Shown piece after piece: positions 1 through 8,144 of a stretch of 64,000 nt of DNA. A model generated the notes under the pieces. That model was not told the DNA's origin. It did no database searches and saw only the letters and a list, made by a program, of their open reading frames with translations. The DNA is from Pseudoponticoccus marisrubri. Its GTDB lineage: Bacteria > Pseudomonadota > Alphaproteobacteria > Rhodobacterales > Rhodobacteraceae. The position numbers were made by a program, and so were the translations under genes. Position 1 is the first letter of the stretch, and the number at the start of each line of letters is the position of its first letter. The stretch covers positions 372,001 through 436,000 of the forward strand of contig NZ_LPXO01000002.1 of the NCBI RefSeq assembly GCF_001482405.1. The letters run 5' to 3'.

Positions 1-1237
1 CCAGCGCATTGCGCATGGTCTCGATCGCGGCCGCGCGCGTCTCGCCCCAGGTGCAGAGCTTGGCGATCATCGGGTCGTAATACATGCTGATCTCGCCGCC
101 CTCGTAGACGCCGGTATCATTGCGCACCGTGCCCGCGCCCAGCGTGCCCTCGGCCGGCGGGCGATAGCGGGTCAGCCGCCCGATCGAGGGCAGGAAGCCG
201 CGATAGGGATCCTCGGCGTAAAGCCGGTTCTCGATCGCCCAGCCATTGATCGTCAGATCCTCCTGCCGCAGCGTCAGCGCCTCGCCATTGGCGACGCGGA
301 TCATCTGCTCGACAAGATCCACGCCGGTGATCAGCTCGGTCACCGGGTGCTCCACCTGCAGGCGGGTGTTCATCTCGAGAAAGTAGAAGTTCTTGTCGCC
401 ATCGACGATGAACTCCACCGTGCCGGCGCTGGCATAGCCGACCGCCTTGGCCAGCGCGACGGCCTGCTCGCCCATGGCGCGGCGCGTCTCGGGGTCGAGG
501 AAGGGCGACGGCGCCTCTTCGACCACCTTCTGGTTGCGCCGCTGGATCGAGCATTCCCGCTCGTGCAGGTAGATGCCGTTGCCATGCGTGTCGCAGAGCA
601 CCTGGATCTCGATATGGCGCGGCTGGGTGACGAACTTCTCGATGAAGATCCGGTCATCCCCGAAGGAGCTGGCCGCCTCGTTCTTGGACGACTGGAAGCC
701 CTCGCGCGCCTCGGCATCACTCCACGCGATGCGCATGCCCTTGCCGCCGCCCCCGGCCGAGGCCTTGATCATCACCGGGTAGCCGATCTCGGTCGAGATG
801 CGCACCGCCTCCTCGGCATCCTCGATCAGCCCCATGTAGCCCGGCACGGTCGAGACACCGGCCTCCTGCGCGATCTTCTTCGAGGTGATCTTGTCGCCCA
901 TCGCCTCGATCGCGCCCTTGGGCGGGCCGATGAAGGCGACGCCGGCGGCCTCGAGCGCCTCGGCGAATTTGGGGTTCTCCGACAGGAAACCATAGCCCGG
1001 ATGCACCGCCTGCGCGCCCGAGGCGCGGATCGCCTCCATGACCTTGTCGATCACGATATAGGACTGGTTGGCCGGCGGCGGGCCGATATGCAGCGCCTCG
1101 TCGGCCATCTCGACGTGCAGCGCATGGCGGTCGGCATCCGAGTAGATCGCGACCGTCTGGATGCCCATGCGCCGGGCGGTCTTGATGACCCGGCAGGCGA
1201 TCTCGCCCCGGTTGGCGATCAGGATCTTGTCGAACAT
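1..1237 (-). CDS. pccA: Propionyl-CoA carboxylase alpha (biotin carboxylase) subunit, 3' end beyond window
   Basis: Biotin-carrying alpha subunit that carboxylates biotin with ATP and bicarbonate so that PccB can make methylmalonyl-CoA from propionyl-CoA. The visible 412 residues are the biotin carboxylase half: N-terminal [14 protein letters not shown], the ATP-grasp glycine loop [12 protein letters not shown] near residues 158–169, and the [14 protein letters not shown] active-site stretch near 287–300. The BCCP domain with the biotin lysine is off the left edge. The ATG at 1237 is preceded by AAAGGGACAG on the minus strand. It is the last gene of the leftward pcc cluster, separated from pccB by four or five small genes and by an apparent internal terminator. 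The 3-methylcrotonyl-CoA and acetyl-CoA carboxylase alpha subunits are close relatives; the neighbouring pccB and pccR favour propionyl-CoA. Confidence 0.93.
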   Translation of the reverse strand, partial: MFDKILIANRGEIACRVIKTARRMGIQTVAIYSDADRHALHVEMADEALHIGPPPANQSYIVIDKVMEAIRASGAQAVHPGYGFLSENPKFAEALEAAGVAFIGPPKGAIEAMGDKITSKKIAQEAGVSTVPGYMGLIEDAEEAVRISTEIGYPVMIKASAGGGGKGMRIAWSDAEAREGFQSSKNEAASSFGDDRIFIEKFVTQPRHIEIQVLCDTHGNGIYLHERECSIQRRNQKVVEEAPSPFLDPETRRAMGEQAVALAKAVGYASAGTVEFIVDGDKNFYFLEMNTRLQVEHPVTELITGVDLVEQMIRVANGEALTLRQEDLTINGWAIENRLYAEDPYRGFLPSIGRLTRYRPPAEGTLGAGTVRNDTGVYEGGEISMYYDPMIAKLCTWGETRAAAIETMRNAL

Positions 1238-1366
1238 GTCTGTCCCTTTCTTGGTGTCCCGGTCCGGCGCCCGGCGCGGCCTGCGCCGGTGCGGCAAAAG
1301 AAAAGACCGCCCGGGCCGGCGGCCCGAACGGTCTGCACTGCGATGTGACGTGGTGCGGCGCGGCGC

Positions 1367-1570
1367 TCAGCAGCGCGCGGGCCAGCGCCGGCAATAGGCG
1401 ATGTTGGCCGCGGCCCCAACCGCGGCGCCGGTGACGACATCGCGGTCGACGGTTTCCGCCGCGACGCCGCCCGCCGCGGCGCCGAAGACGGCCTGCTCGG
1501 CCAGATTGTCGCCACAGGATGCCAGCGCCAGGCAAGCAACCGCCCCCGCAACCATGCGGTGTGTGGGCAT
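1367..1570 (-). CDS. Small glycine-zipper-like lipoprotein
   Basis: 67-residue exported protein of unknown function. The N-terminus MPTHRMVAGAVACLALASC is a lipoprotein signal peptide with lipobox LASC and Cys-19 as the predicted lipidated residue. The mature part contains two Ala/Gly-rich stretches (FGAAAGGVAAE and GAAVGAAANIAY) resembling the glycine-zipper segments of small outer-membrane lipoproteins. A strong Shine-Dalgarno (GAGGAGG on the minus strand) precedes the ATG at 1570. It lies 129 bp upstream of pccA and is probably cotranscribed with it. Its conservation inside the pcc cluster is an expectation from related genomes, not something the sequence proves. Confidence 0.72.
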   Translation of the reverse strand: MPTHRMVAGAVACLALASCGDNLAEQAVFGAAAGGVAAETVDRDVVTGAAVGAAANIAYCRRWPARC

Positions 1571-1904
1571 GTTGGTCCCTCCTCAATGACTGTGACTGCC
1601 GTGGGACCACATGACCATATTTCCCCCTGACCGCGCCAGCCTTTTTGCGGATGCGGCACGGGTCCGGCAAACCCTTGGCAGACAAGGCGATTTCGGGATG
1701 ACGGAAAAAGGTGGGGCGGTCGGCCCGGGGACTGGCCGCACCGCCCCGACAGGGGTGGGTTGCGTCGGGAACGCGGCGCACCAGAGCGGCGCCATAGGGA
1801 ACCCGCCTCGACACTGACCGAGTCGCGCGCCAGCGCAAAGCCTATGGTTGCATCCGGCGCGCCATCGGCAGGGCCTTGCGCAAATCCGGTCCCGGGCGGC
1901 AGGA
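1571..1904. other. 334-bp gap inside the pcc cluster
   Basis: I see no coding region with a credible start here on either strand. It holds the minus-strand terminator-like hairpin at 1703–1747 and, between that and the lipoprotein start, a moderately AT-richer stretch (GGAAATATGG on the minus strand around 1617–1626) that could carry a second promoter for the lipoprotein and pccA. I could not define clear -35/-10 boxes. Confidence 0.4.
1703..1747 (-). terminator. Probable intrinsic terminator or attenuator within the pcc cluster
   Basis: On the minus strand GGGGCGGT (1747–1740) pairs with ACCGCCCC (1720–1713), with additional GGCC pairing inside, followed at 1709–1705 by five U. The stem plus U-tract is the usual rho-independent form. 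It would stop transcription arriving from pccB and the small genes before the lipoprotein–pccA pair, unless read-through or a second promoter serves pccA. Confidence 0.55.
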
Positions 1905-2267
1905 TCATGCCCAATCCTCCCCCTCGACAAAGGCCTCGGGGAAGGCCGCACGGGCGGCGGCCTCGTCGATCACCAGGAGGGCCTCGTAGCTTTCGGGATC
2001 GAACGGGTCGTCATAGGGCAGCACCTCGCGGCCCAGCAGCCAGCCCAGCCGGCCGGCATCCAGATTGCCGCGCTCGAAGGGCTGGTCGCCGAAATGCTGC
2101 CAGAGCGCCGCCAGGAAGGCGGTGTCGGCGCGCTTGTCGGCCGGGCGCCGGTCACGGTAGCGCTCGCGCCGCGTCAACGGCGTGACGCCGCGCGGGTTGG
2201 CCCTGCGAATGGTGAACTGGTAATCCGTGCCGGGCAGACGTCCGGGAAAGCCGCGATGTTTCAGCAT
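1905..2267 (-). CDS. Conserved hypothetical protein of the pcc cluster
   Basis: 120-residue soluble protein that I do not recognise functionally. It begins MLKHRGFPGRLPGTDY and is rich in Arg near the N-terminus and acidic at the C-terminus (ending EAFVEGEDWA). The chosen ATG at 2267 has GGAGG six to seven bases upstream; a longer reading would run through the palindromes at 2313–2357 and is unlikely. It has no signal peptide or membrane segment. It sits between the 47-aa lipoprotein and the gap leading to pccA, all on the minus strand, so a role around propionyl-CoA carboxylase (assembly, regulation) is possible but is only a context guess. Confidence 0.65.
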   Translation of the reverse strand: MLKHRGFPGRLPGTDYQFTIRRANPRGVTPLTRRERYRDRRPADKRADTAFLAALWQHFGDQPFERGNLDAGRLGWLLGREVLPYDDPFDPESYEALLVIDEAAARAAFPEAFVEGEDWA

Positions 2268-2312
2268 GGCCGTGCCTCCGGCCCTTGCGCTACATGCGCC
2301 GCCCCGCGCTGC

Positions 2313-2357
2313 CAAATTCCGTCGACGGAATTTGCAAAAGTCTTGCAAGACTTTTGC
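2313..2357. repeat. Two abutting perfect palindromes (array C)
   Basis: Palindrome 1 spans 2313–2334 (arm CAAATTCCGTC, centre GTCGAC). Palindrome 2 spans 2334–2357 (arm GCAAAAGTCTTG, centre TTGCAA). Both are perfect, 22 and 24 bp, centres 22 bp apart. They lie between the 47-aa lipoprotein gene and the next gene of the minus-strand pcc cluster. Same design as the larger arrays at 19519–19614 and 39860–39953. Confidence 0.9.
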
Positions 2358-2414
2358 GCCCCGCCCGCAGGCAGGGAAGTCGGGACGGGCGCGAACGCCC
2401 GTCCCGAAAGTGAT

Positions 2415-2558
2415 TTACTTGTACTTGCCGGTGTAGACGGGCTCGACGCTGATCGGCTCGGGATCAACCACGACGAACTCTTCTTCTTCCTGCTGCGCAC
2501 AAGCGGCAACACCGGCCACGACGGCCAGCATGGCAAGCAGCTTGATGTTCTTGGACAT
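2415..2558 (-). CDS. 47-residue lipoprotein of the pcc cluster
   Basis: Very short exported protein. It starts MSKNIKLLAMLAVVAGVAAC: a charged N-terminus, a hydrophobic core and a lipobox ending at Cys-20. The mature part is acidic (AQQEEEEFVVVDPEPISVEP) and ends YTGKYK. The ATG at 2558 has AGGAG six bases upstream (CAGGAGTGACAG), and the stop is TAA at 2415. Minus strand, in line with the pcc genes. Function unknown. The clear lipoprotein signal and Shine-Dalgarno make it a real gene despite its size. Confidence 0.75.
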   Translation of the reverse strand: MSKNIKLLAMLAVVAGVAACAQQEEEEFVVVDPEPISVEPVYTGKYK

Positions 2559-2772
2559 CTGTCACTCCTGTCAGGTTCAACGAAACCGACAAGGCATTCA
2601 TGCCCTGCCTGTCCCCGTTTCGAGGTAAAGATTGCTTGGGTGCAATCGTTGGCCAAAATAACCGAGGGCTGGGGAAAAAGATATGTGCCTTCGGCACTCT
2701 GTCCAGCCTGTGATCCGAAAGCCTCAGATATTTGTCCACATGAGAGTCGGTCCGCAAGATATTGTGCAACCA

Positions 2773-3231
2773 TCAAAAAGCCTCCCAGATACAGCGGCCC
2801 TCCCGGACCTCGTAGCTTTCGAAGAACTGTGTCACCCCCGGCGACATTACGCCGAAATCCACCGGTTCCTGCATCAGGGTGATCACCACGCGTTCGGCAT
2901 CGTGGCCTTGCCGGGCGAGGTAGGGCAGCGCCTGCGTCGTGCAGAGCGCCTCCATGTCGCCGGCCACGGCGAGGAAATCGACCCCCTCCTCGGCGATCGC
3001 GGGGGCGATGTAGCGGAACCGGTAGGTCGTGCCCTCTTCGAGCACGTCGTGCAGCTCGGCAGACAGGCCCGAGGGCAGCGGCTCGGCCCCGCCCGCTTCG
3101 GGCGCGGCGGCCAGCAGACCCAGGATGCACAGAATTGAAGCGCAGCCCCGACCCCGTTTCCGGGCTCCTCCCGCCGGGGCCGCGCATGTAGCCCTGAGCG
3201 CACCCAGGGTGGAACTCGTCGGACGCCGCAT
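2773..3231 (-). CDS. Conserved hypothetical exported protein of the pcc cluster
   Basis: 152-residue protein of unknown function. A hydrophobic segment (ASILCILGLLAAAPEAGG, about residues 22–39) follows an Arg-rich N-terminus and looks like a signal sequence, so the mature protein is probably periplasmic. The C-terminal 100 residues contain two conserved-looking Cys (ALCTTQALP and GRCIWEAF at the extreme end) that could form a disulphide. The ATG at 3231 overlaps the stop of the upstream gene by one base (TGATG), which implies translational coupling. I believe homologues in Rhodobacterales carry a DUF6497-type label, but I cannot verify this. Confidence 0.65.
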   Translation of the reverse strand: MRRPTSSTLGALRATCAAPAGGARKRGRGCASILCILGLLAAAPEAGGAEPLPSGLSAELHDVLEEGTTYRFRYIAPAIAEEGVDFLAVAGDMEALCTTQALPYLARQGHDAERVVITLMQEPVDFGVMSPGVTQFFESYEVREGRCIWEAF

Positions 3232-3611
3232 CACGTCCGCTCCCGCGCCCAGCCGATCCACCGGGCGCGATGCGCGGGATCGTCCAGAAGCGCCTTGATC
3301 CGGTCGGCCGTCCCGGCGGGCACCGCGCCGTCGACGCGCCCCCCGGCCTGCAGCCGGACACCGCCTTCCGCGGCGGCAATCTCTATCACGGGGGAAAACC
3401 CGCGCAAGCCCTTCAGAAGCCTCCAGAGATCCTGTCGCACCTGCCGGGCCAGCCGACCGCGCCGAACCGGCGGAAAGGCGCTCATGGCGGCCAGGTCGAA
3501 GCGTGGCGGCCAGTGGCGCGCCAGCACCAGGCGCTCGGCATCGGCGCTGACATGCCAGCCATTGCGCCGGACCGGCGGCCGGGACTCGGAAGGCAGGGTC
3601 GGTAGACTCAT
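3231..3611 (-). CDS. Conserved hypothetical protein downstream of pccB
   Basis: 126-residue basic protein without signal peptide or membrane segment. It begins MSLPTLPSESRPPVRRNGWH and contains repeated Arg/Trp-rich stretches (RHWPPRFDLAAM, RQDLWRLLKGLRGFSP). It follows pccB by 79 bp on the same strand and is translationally coupled to the next gene through a TGATG overlap. No family recognised. Its place directly behind pccB suggests coexpression under PccR. Confidence 0.62.
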   Translation of the reverse strand: MSLPTLPSESRPPVRRNGWHVSADAERLVLARHWPPRFDLAAMSAFPPVRRGRLARQVRQDLWRLLKGLRGFSPVIEIAAAEGGVRLQAGGRVDGAVPAGTADRIKALLDDPAHRARWIGWARERT

Positions 3612-3690
3612 CGCGGGCAGGCTCGCGTCTTTGGATCGGAACAGGGCGTGTCGCGGGGCGACGGGGCGGCGTCGGGCCGCCCCCGGCCGC

Positions 3691-5223
3691 TCACAGCGGG
3701 ATGTTGTCGTGCTTCTTCCACGGCATGCTGCGTCGCTTGTTGCGCAGCATGGCGAAGGCGCGCGCCACGCGACGGCGCGTCGAGCGGGGCTGGATCACCT
3801 CGTCGATGAAGCCACGCTCGGCCGCGATGAACGGGTTGGCGAAACGGTCCTCGTATTCCGCGGCATGGGCGGCGATCTTGTCGGGATCGCCCAGGTCGGC
3901 ACGGTGGATGATCTCGGCCGCGCCCTTGGCGCCCATCACCGCGATCTGCGCCGTGGGCCAGGCATAGTTCACATCGGCCCGAAGATGTTTCGAGGCCATC
4001 ACGTCATAGGCCCCGCCATAGGCCTTGCGGGTGATGACCGTCACCTTGGGCACGGTCGCCTCGCCATAGGCGAAGAGCAGCTTGGCGCCGTGCTTGATGA
4101 CGCCGTTATATTCCTGCGAGGTGCCGGGCAGGAAGCCGGGCACGTCCACCAGCGTCAGAAGCGGGATCTCGAAGCAGTCGCAGAAGCGCACGAAGCGCGC
4201 CGCCTTGCGGCTGCTGTCGATGTCCAGAACCCCGGCCAGCACCATCGGCTGGTTCGCCACCACGCCCACGGTCTGCCCTTCCAGCCGGATGAAACCGGTG
4301 ATGATGTTGCCGGCGAAATCCTCCTGGATCTCGTAGAAATCACCCTCATCCGCGACCTTGGTGATCAGCTCCTTCATGTCGTAGGGCATGTTGGGATTGT
4401 CGGGGATCAGCGTGTCGAGGCTGGCCTCGAGCCGGTCGACATCATCGAAGAAGGGCCGCACCGGCGGCTTCTCGCGGTTGTTGAGCGGCAGAAAATCGAC
4501 CAGCCGGCGCACCTCGGCCAGCGCCTCGACATCGTTCTCGAAGGCGCCGTCGGCGACCGAGCTCTTGCGGGTATGGGTGACCGCCCCGCCCAGTTCTTCG
4601 GCGGTGACCTGTTCATTGGTCACCGTCTTCACCACGTCGGGGCCGGTGACGAACATGTACGAGCTGTCCTTCACCATGAAGATGAAATCGGTCATCGCCG
4701 GCGAGTAGACCGCGCCGCCCGCGCAGGGACCCATGATGACGCTGATCTGCGGGATCACGCCCGAGGCCTCGATATTGCGCTGGAAGACCTCGCCATAACC
4801 GGCAAGGCTGTCTACCCCCTCCTGGATGCGCGCGCCGCCCGAATCGTTCAGCCCGATCACCGGGGCGCCGTTCTGCACCGCCATATCCATGATCTTGCAG
4901 ATCTTCTGGGCATGGGTGGCCGAGACCGACCCGCCCAGCACGGTGAAGTCCTGGCTGAACACGTAGACCATGCGGCCGTTGATCGTGCCCCAGCCGGTCA
5001 CCACCCCGTCGCCATAGGGACGGTTCCGGGCCATGCCGAAATCGGTGCAGCGATGCGCGACGAAAGTGTCGTATTCCTCGAAACTGCCCTCGTCGAGCAG
5101 CAGCTCGATCCGCTCGCGCGCCGTCAGCTTGCCCTTGGCGTGCTGGCCGTCGATGCGTTTCTGTCCGCCCCCCAGGCGGGCGTTCTCGCGGCGGTCATGC
5201 AGTTCCTGAAGGATGTCTTTCAT
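3691..5223 (-). CDS. pccB: Propionyl-CoA carboxylase beta (carboxyltransferase) subunit
   Basis: 510-residue carboxyltransferase that moves the carboxyl group from carboxybiotin on PccA to propionyl-CoA, giving methylmalonyl-CoA. The full crotonase-like double domain is present: N-terminal [20 protein letters not shown], the acyl-CoA-binding [17 protein letters not shown] near residues 123–139, and the C-terminal [17 protein letters not shown] near 420. Length matches PccB (about 510). The ATG at 5223 was chosen over longer readings because homologues start MKDIL. It is the first gene of the leftward pcc cluster. The 178-bp region before it carries TTTGCAAA-type boxes, so propionyl-CoA-dependent activation by PccR is expected. 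Confidence 0.96.
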   Translation of the reverse strand: MKDILQELHDRRENARLGGGQKRIDGQHAKGKLTARERIELLLDEGSFEEYDTFVAHRCTDFGMARNRPYGDGVVTGWGTINGRMVYVFSQDFTVLGGSVSATHAQKICKIMDMAVQNGAPVIGLNDSGGARIQEGVDSLAGYGEVFQRNIEASGVIPQISVIMGPCAGGAVYSPAMTDFIFMVKDSSYMFVTGPDVVKTVTNEQVTAEELGGAVTHTRKSSVADGAFENDVEALAEVRRLVDFLPLNNREKPPVRPFFDDVDRLEASLDTLIPDNPNMPYDMKELITKVADEGDFYEIQEDFAGNIITGFIRLEGQTVGVVANQPMVLAGVLDIDSSRKAARFVRFCDCFEIPLLTLVDVPGFLPGTSQEYNGVIKHGAKLLFAYGEATVPKVTVITRKAYGGAYDVMASKHLRADVNYAWPTAQIAVMGAKGAAEIIHRADLGDPDKIAAHAAEYEDRFANPFIAAERGFIDEVIQPRSTRRRVARAFAMLRNKRRSMPWKKHDNIPL

Positions 5224-5287
5224 CACGCGGGCCCTCTTCCGTTTCGCCGGGAAAATACAAGAGATGGCCCATGTCTCAAGGATTTCC

Positions 5288-5343
5288 TCGCAAATTTGCA
5301 AACTTTGAAAAACACGCGCCGAGAAAATCGCAAATCTGAAAAG
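5288..5343. promoter_or_regulatory. Candidate PccR (ScfR-family) operators between pccB and the MFS gene
   Basis: Two clusters of GCAAA half-sites: TCGCAAA–TTTGCAAA–CTTTGAAA at 5288–5310 and TCGCAAATCTGAAAAG at 5328–5343. Short-chain fatty acyl-CoA regulators (PccR in Rhodobacter sphaeroides, RamB in corynebacteria) are known to bind TTTGCAAA-type sequences. The position, 65–120 bp upstream of the pccB ATG and upstream of the divergent MFS gene, fits an activator site for one or both. Confidence 0.72.
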
Positions 5344-5401
5344 ATCGTTGAAGCTGCCACGGGTATTGGACAATCCCGCGCCGCGGGCCTAGGCATTGAC
5401 C

Positions 5402-6628
5402 ATGGATTCGCCGCAACACGCGCGGTTTCTCGACCGCACCACCCCGCCACATATTGTCACACTCATTCTTCTCGCCGGCCTCTCCGCGCTGGCGATGAAC
5501 ATCTTCCTGCCCAGCCTGCCGAAGATGACCGAGTTCTTCGACACCGAGTACCGGCTGATGCAGCTGTCGGTGGCGATCTACCTCGCCGTCAACGCGGTGC
5601 TGCAGATCTTCATCGGCCCGATCTCGGACAAGCTGGGCAGGCGCCCGGTGATCCTGGGCGGGGTCGGGTTGTTCTGCGTGGCCACGCTGGGCTGCATCCT
5701 CGCACCCGATGTCTGGACCTTCCTGTTCTTCCGCATGAGCCAGGCGGTGGTCGTCACCGGCATGGTGCTCAGCCGCGCGGTGGTGCGGGACATGTTCTCG
5801 CAGGACAAGGCGGCCTCGATGATCGGCTACGTGACCATGGGCATGGCGGTGGTGCCGATGATCGGCCCGGCGATCGGCGGTGTGCTGGACGAGATCCTGG
5901 GCTGGCAGGCCAATTTCTGGGCGCTGCTCGCCTGCGGGGTGGGCATTTTCTGGCTCTGCTGGCGCGACCTGGGCGAGACGGCGCAGAAAAGCGGGCTGAG
6001 CCTGCAGCAGCAGTTCAGCGAATATCCCGAGCTGTTCACCAGCCCGCGCTTCTGGGGCTACGCGCTGGCCTGCGCCTTCTCTTCGGGCGCCTTCTTTTCC
6101 TATCTCGGCGGGGCGCCCTTCGTGGGCTCCGAGGTGTTCGGCCTCGACCCGTCCGAGCTGGGATTCTACTTCGGCGCCCCGGCCGTGGGCTATTTCCTCG
6201 GCAACTACCTGTCCGGGCGCTACTCGGCACGCTACGGGGTCAACCGCATGGTGCTCTGGGGCGGCGTGATCGTGACCGCCGGCGTGGGCACCTCGGTCGT
6301 GGTCTTTCTGGCGGGCCACGGCACGGTGATCAGCTTCTTCGGCTTCATGTGCTTCGTGGGGCTGGGCAACGGCATGACCATCCCCAACGCCACCGCCGGC
6401 ATGCTGTCGGTGCGTCCGCACCTGGCCGGCACGGCCAGCGGGCTGGGCGGTGCGATCATGATCGGGGGCGGCGCGGGGCTCTCGGCGCTGGCCGGCGCGC
6501 TGCTGCATCCCGGCACGGGCGCCTACCCGCTGCTCTGGCTGATGTTCGCCACCTCTGTCGCCTCGGTCCTGGCGATCCTGCTGGTGATCTGGCGCGAGAA
6601 ACACCTGCGCGGTCTGGACGTCGCCTGA
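5402..6628 (+). CDS. Bcr/CflA-type major facilitator transporter
   Basis: 408-residue inner-membrane protein with about 12 hydrophobic segments. The MFS motif between TM2 and TM3 (GPISDKLGRRPVILGG, near residues 75–90) is clear, and TM4/5 carries SRAVVRDMFSQDKAASMIGY, typical of the drug-resistance/bicyclomycin (Bcr/CflA) branch. Substrate unknown. The ATG at 5402 is used, with only a weak ribosome site; a TTG two codons upstream is possible. It lies between the divergent pccB and codirectional pccR, 52 bp before pccR, so it may be regulated with the propionate pathway and could move an organic acid rather than a drug. That role is inference. Confidence 0.85.
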   Translation: MDSPQHARFLDRTTPPHIVTLILLAGLSALAMNIFLPSLPKMTEFFDTEYRLMQLSVAIYLAVNAVLQIFIGPISDKLGRRPVILGGVGLFCVATLGCILAPDVWTFLFFRMSQAVVVTGMVLSRAVVRDMFSQDKAASMIGYVTMGMAVVPMIGPAIGGVLDEILGWQANFWALLACGVGIFWLCWRDLGETAQKSGLSLQQQFSEYPELFTSPRFWGYALACAFSSGAFFSYLGGAPFVGSEVFGLDPSELGFYFGAPAVGYFLGNYLSGRYSARYGVNRMVLWGGVIVTAGVGTSVVVFLAGHGTVISFFGFMCFVGLGNGMTIPNATAGMLSVRPHLAGTASGLGGAIMIGGGAGLSALAGALLHPGTGAYPLLWLMFATSVASVLAILLVIWREKHLRGLDVA

Positions 6629-6632
6629 CGGC

Positions 6633-6671
6633 TCTGCAAATCTGCGCATCACTACTGGCAAAGATGCAAAG
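6633..6671. promoter_or_regulatory. Candidate PccR autoregulatory sites
   Basis: In the 52 bp before pccR there are two tandem octamer pairs: TCTGCAAA–TCTGCGCA (6633–6648) and TGGCAAAG–ATGCAAAG (6656–6671). They are degenerate copies of the TTTGCAAA box seen before pccB. The second pair ends 9 bases before the pccR ATG, a position suited to repression of its own expression. Confidence 0.55.
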
Positions 6672-6680
6672 AGGCAGAGC

Positions 6681-8081
6681 ATGGCCACGCAGAAACTCTA
6701 TGCCGGCGCCAAGCTGCGCGACATCCGCACGCGGCTGGGCCTGACACAGAAGGATTTCGCCGCCAAGCTGGGCATCTCGCTGCCCTATCTCAACCAGATG
6801 GAGAACAACAACCGCCCGGTCTCGACCACGGTGGTGCTGGCCTTGGCGCAGGAATTCGGCTTCGACGTGACCGAGCTGGGCCAGGGCGATGCCGAGCGGC
6901 TGGTCAGCGACATGCGCGAGGCGCTGGCCGACCCGATCTTCCGCGAGGCCGCGCCGCAGCTGGCCGACCTGCGGCTGACCGCCTCCAACGCCCCGGCGCT
7001 GGCGCGCGCTTTCCTGACCCTGCACCGCGCCTATCGCCAGACGCATGAGCGGTTGGCCTCGCTGGACGAGGCGCTGGGGCGCGAAGGCTCGCAGCTGCGC
7101 CCCTCCCCCTGGGAAGAGGTGCGCGATTTCTTCCATTACTGCGACAATTACATCGACGCGGTGGATCGCGCGGCCGAGCATTACGCGCAGCTTCTGGGGG
7201 GCGAGGGCGACATCCGCGCCGCCGCCATCGCGCGGCTGTCGCAGAAAGGCATCGCCGTGCGCTTCACCCAGGCCACGCCCATGCGCAGCTTCGACGAGGC
7301 GCGGCAGGAGCTGACGCTCTCCTCGCTGCTGCCGGTCGAGACCCAGACCTTCCAGCTGCTGGTGCAGGTGGCGCTTCTGCGCCAGAACCAGCTCCTGGAC
7401 GCCACGCTGGACCTCGCCCGCTTCCAGTCCGACGAGGCGCGCGCCATCGCCAAGCTGGGGCTGGCCAATTATTTCGCCGGCGCGGCCATGATGCCCTACA
7501 AGGCCTTCCTCGCCGCCGCACAGGACACGCGCCACGACCTGGAATTGCTGGCCGCACGGTTCGGCGCCTCGATCGAGCAGGTGGCGCACCGTCTCTCGAC
7601 CCTGCAACGCCCCGGGGCCAAGGGCGTGCCCTTCTTCTTCGTCCGCGTCGACCAGGCCGGCACGATCACCAAGCGCCATTCCGCGACGCGGCTGCAATTC
7701 GCCAGGTTCGGCGGCGCCTGCCCCTTGTGGAACGTGCACCGCGCCTTCGAAACGCCGGGCCGCTTCCTGCGCCAGCTGGCCGAGACGCCGGACGGGGTGC
7801 GCTATATCAGCCTCGCGCGCGACGTCTCGAAGACCGGCGGGCATTTCGGCGCCCCGGTGCGGCGCTACGCGATCTCGATCGGCTGCGAGGTGCGCCACGC
7901 CGCGGCGCTGGTATATGCCGACGATCTCGATTTCACGCGCTCCGCCGCCTTCGAGCCTATCGGCATTTCCTGCCGGATCTGCGAGCGCACCAGCTGCCAC
8001 CAGCGCTCGGTCCCGCCGCTGGAAAAGCGCCTCTCGATCAGCCCGGGGCGCCGGGACACCCTGCCCTACCGGCTGGATTGA
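6681..8081 (+). CDS. pccR: Short-chain fatty acyl-CoA regulator PccR
   Basis: 466-residue transcriptional regulator of the ScfR family, known in Rhodobacter sphaeroides to activate propionyl-CoA carboxylase genes. An XRE-type helix-turn-helix spans roughly residues 10–64 (RDIRTRLGLTQKDFAAKLGI, PYLNQMENNNRPVSTTVV). The central part is the IrrE/DUF955-like region (PWEEVRDFFHYCDNYIDAVD onwards). The C-terminal domain, taken to sense the acyl-CoA, ends with the Cys cluster ISCRICERTSCHQRSVPP near residues 429–446, characteristic of PccR and RamB. AGAGG lies upstream of the ATG at 6681. GCAAA boxes before both this gene and pccB support regulation of the pcc cluster and of itself. Confidence 0.93.
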   Translation: MATQKLYAGAKLRDIRTRLGLTQKDFAAKLGISLPYLNQMENNNRPVSTTVVLALAQEFGFDVTELGQGDAERLVSDMREALADPIFREAAPQLADLRLTASNAPALARAFLTLHRAYRQTHERLASLDEALGREGSQLRPSPWEEVRDFFHYCDNYIDAVDRAAEHYAQLLGGEGDIRAAAIARLSQKGIAVRFTQATPMRSFDEARQELTLSSLLPVETQTFQLLVQVALLRQNQLLDATLDLARFQSDEARAIAKLGLANYFAGAAMMPYKAFLAAAQDTRHDLELLAARFGASIEQVAHRLSTLQRPGAKGVPFFFVRVDQAGTITKRHSATRLQFARFGGACPLWNVHRAFETPGRFLRQLAETPDGVRYISLARDVSKTGGHFGAPVRRYAISIGCEVRHAAALVYADDLDFTRSAAFEPIGISCRICERTSCHQRSVPPLEKRLSISPGRRDTLPYRLD

Positions 8082-8144
8082 GCGTCACCGCGCCACGGGC
8101 GGCGGAAAGAGCGCGCGGAAGCGCCCATTTTGACAGCGGCCCGC

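Noticed and set aside
2331-2338. TTTGCAAA as a genuine PccR site inside array C
   Set aside because: The word arises from the junction of two palindromes, and the same core occurs inside arrays A and B far from any acyl-CoA gene; kept only as a possibility.
3295-6744. Very long plus-strand open frame over pccB and the MFS gene
   Set aside because: It runs antisense to pccB and out of frame with the MFS gene, is Arg/His/Gly-rich without any domain, and is a by-product of high GC.
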